Assembly: GCF_000959725.1 (NCBI RefSeq)
Contig: NZ_CP009322.1
Span: 3,472,001 to 3,536,000 of the forward strand
Length of the DNA stretch: 64,000 bases
Source: Burkholderia gladioli
Lineage (GTDB): Bacteria > Pseudomonadota > Gammaproteobacteria > Burkholderiales > Burkholderiaceae
Direction of reading: 5' to 3'
The notes below the pieces were generated by a model that worked only from the letters and a program-made list of their open reading frames with translations, was not told where the DNA came from and made no database searches. This document shows positions 62,899 through 64,000 of this stretch, piece by piece (the stretch's first letter is position 1; every line of letters starts with the position of its first letter). Position numbers and translations under genes: made by a program.

Positions 62899-64000
62899 AT
62901 GATGACCAGAAAACTGATTGCCTGCGCCGGCCTGCTGGCCGCCGCCGGTGCCGCCCATGCCCAGAGTTCCGTGACGCTGTATGGTTTCATCGATTCGGGC
63001 TTCGTCTACCTGAACAACCAGTCTGGCCACTCGAACCTCGAGTCGATCACCGGACAGACCAACGGCAGCCGCTGGGGCGTACGCGGCAAGGAGGATCTCG
63101 GCGGCGGCCTGCAGGCCGTGTTCACGCTCGAGAACGGCTTCGATTCCTCGAACGGCAAGCTCCTGCAGGGCGGACGCGAATTCGGCCGGCAGGCCTTCGT
63201 CGGCCTGCAGGACGCGCGTTGGGGCGCGCTCACGCTGGGGCGGCAATACGATCCGATGACCGAGCTGATCGGCCAGATCGCGGCGACGCGGATGTGGGCC
63301 TGGCTGGGCACGCATCCGGGCGATATCGACGATTTGAACTCCTCGTTTCGCGTCAACAACGGCGTGAAGTTCACCACGCCGCGCATTGCCGGGCTGCAGG
63401 CCAGCGGCATGTTCGCGCCCGGCGGCGTGGCGGGCGATTTCGCTTCCGGCCGCGTCTATACGCTCGGCCTGTCGTATGCCAATGGCCCGCTGTCGGCCGC
63501 GCTCGGCTACGACAACATCAACAACCCGGCCGTCTCGGTGCTCGACAGCGCGGTGGCGGCCGGGCAAACCGGCTTCGTCACGCCGGCGAAGAGCCCGGTG
63601 TACAGCGGCTACGCGTCGGCCAATGTCTGGCAGATCTTCGGCGCGGCGCTGTCGTATCGGATCGGCGCGGCCCAGCTCGCCTTCGTCTATACCAATGCGC
63701 GCTTCCAGGACATCCGGCGCACGGCATCGACGCCGAACGTGGGCACGGCCGCCTTCAACAGCTACGAAGCGAACGCGAGCTACCAGATCACGCCGGCATG
63801 GATGGTCGGCGCATCGGCCGACTACACCAAGGGGCGCGACGCCCACTACCTGCAATTCGACTTCGGCCCGGACTATGCGCTGTCCAAGCGCACCGACATC
63901 AACCTGGTCGGGGTCTGGCAGCACGCATCGGGAATCGACTCGACGGGGCATCGCGCGGTGGCGGCGATCAGCACGCTGGGGCAGTCGTCGACACCGACCC
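62899..64000 (+). CDS. Gram-negative outer membrane porin, 3' end outside window
   Basis: Betaproteobacterial trimeric porin. Signal peptide MMTRKLIACAGLLAAAGAAHA|Q, then the typical first strand SSVTLYGFIDSGFVY and SRWGVRGKEDLGGGLQAVFTLENGFD, followed by FGRQAFVGLQDARWGALTLGRQYDP. Two adjacent ATG codons (62899, 62902) are both possible starts. The frame stays open to the end of the window, about 367 codons, near full length for the family. Its position after the AAHS transporter suggests it admits aromatic acids into the periplasm. Confidence 0.9.
   Translation, partial: MMTRKLIACAGLLAAAGAAHAQSSVTLYGFIDSGFVYLNNQSGHSNLESITGQTNGSRWGVRGKEDLGGGLQAVFTLENGFDSSNGKLLQGGREFGRQAFVGLQDARWGALTLGRQYDPMTELIGQIAATRMWAWLGTHPGDIDDLNSSFRVNNGVKFTTPRIAGLQASGMFAPGGVAGDFASGRVYTLGLSYANGPLSAALGYDNINNPAVSVLDSAVAAGQTGFVTPAKSPVYSGYASANVWQIFGAALSYRIGAAQLAFVYTNARFQDIRRTASTPNVGTAAFNSYEANASYQITPAWMVGASADYTKGRDAHYLQFDFGPDYALSKRTDINLVGVWQHASGIDSTGHRAVAAISTLGQSSTPT

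Overview
The window is GC-rich, densely coded DNA with a Burkholderia-type gene repertoire. Two things point to Burkholderia gladioli or a close relative: a single giant NRPS whose architecture matches the icosalide synthetase known from B. gladioli, and a typical Burkholderia mix of sugar-acid and aromatic catabolic operons. The species call is an inference. No tRNA, rRNA, CRISPR array or intact insertion sequence was seen.

Layout. 1-2403: the 3' end of a GH5 glycoside hydrolase and an MFS transporter. 2426-11763: a nine-gene minus-strand block. It starts at a candidate Zur box (11747-11763) and runs zur, COG0523 GTPase, folE2, cysS paralogue, thrS paralogue, hisI paralogue, a MetH N-terminal-domain protein and a PIG-L deacetylase, followed by a broken aldehyde dehydrogenase remnant. 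Seven of the eight intact genes are linked by overlaps or short gaps, which suggests one zinc-starvation operon. 12022-13173: a diguanylate cyclase. 13783-28827: one 15-kb NRPS gene reading C-A-T-C-A-T-C-C-A-T-C-A-T-TE. Its A-T blocks are arranged in mirror order (Leu-Ser-Ser-Leu by eye), and a tandem C-C pair in the middle contains a second chain-initiating C domain. 28904-32510: two secreted peptidases, an S15-type lipoprotein and a subtilisin.

33049-39230: a hexuronate/mannonate cluster (MFS and fructuronate-reductase-like gene, divergent from a GntR regulator, mannonate dehydratase and Zn-alcohol dehydrogenase) with twin TACCATGGTA operators. 39392-40161: a YjbQ-family protein and a thioredoxin-like protein. 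40290-47830: a LacI regulator and a MaoC-like gene, divergent from an unassigned CoA-dependent catabolic operon (CoA-transferase, AroE-like dehydrogenase, small conserved protein, FAH-family hydrolase, MFS), with twin ACCGGTTACA operators. 48106-53146: gallate ring cleavage to central metabolism (galA, ligJ, ligK), a cytosolic ModA-like protein and a convergent LysR-type regulator with two HTH segments.

53224-55860: a large DUF4157 protein with an HExxH motif and a striking set of 48-residue repeats, probably a secreted or injected effector. 56226-56586: an MFS remnant. 56633-64000: a terephthalate catabolic operon in the classical order tphR < > tphA2-A3-B-A1, here followed by an AAHS-type MFS transporter and a porin cut by the window end. 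Together the last regions give terephthalate uptake and conversion to protocatechuate next to an extradiol gallate-type lower pathway.
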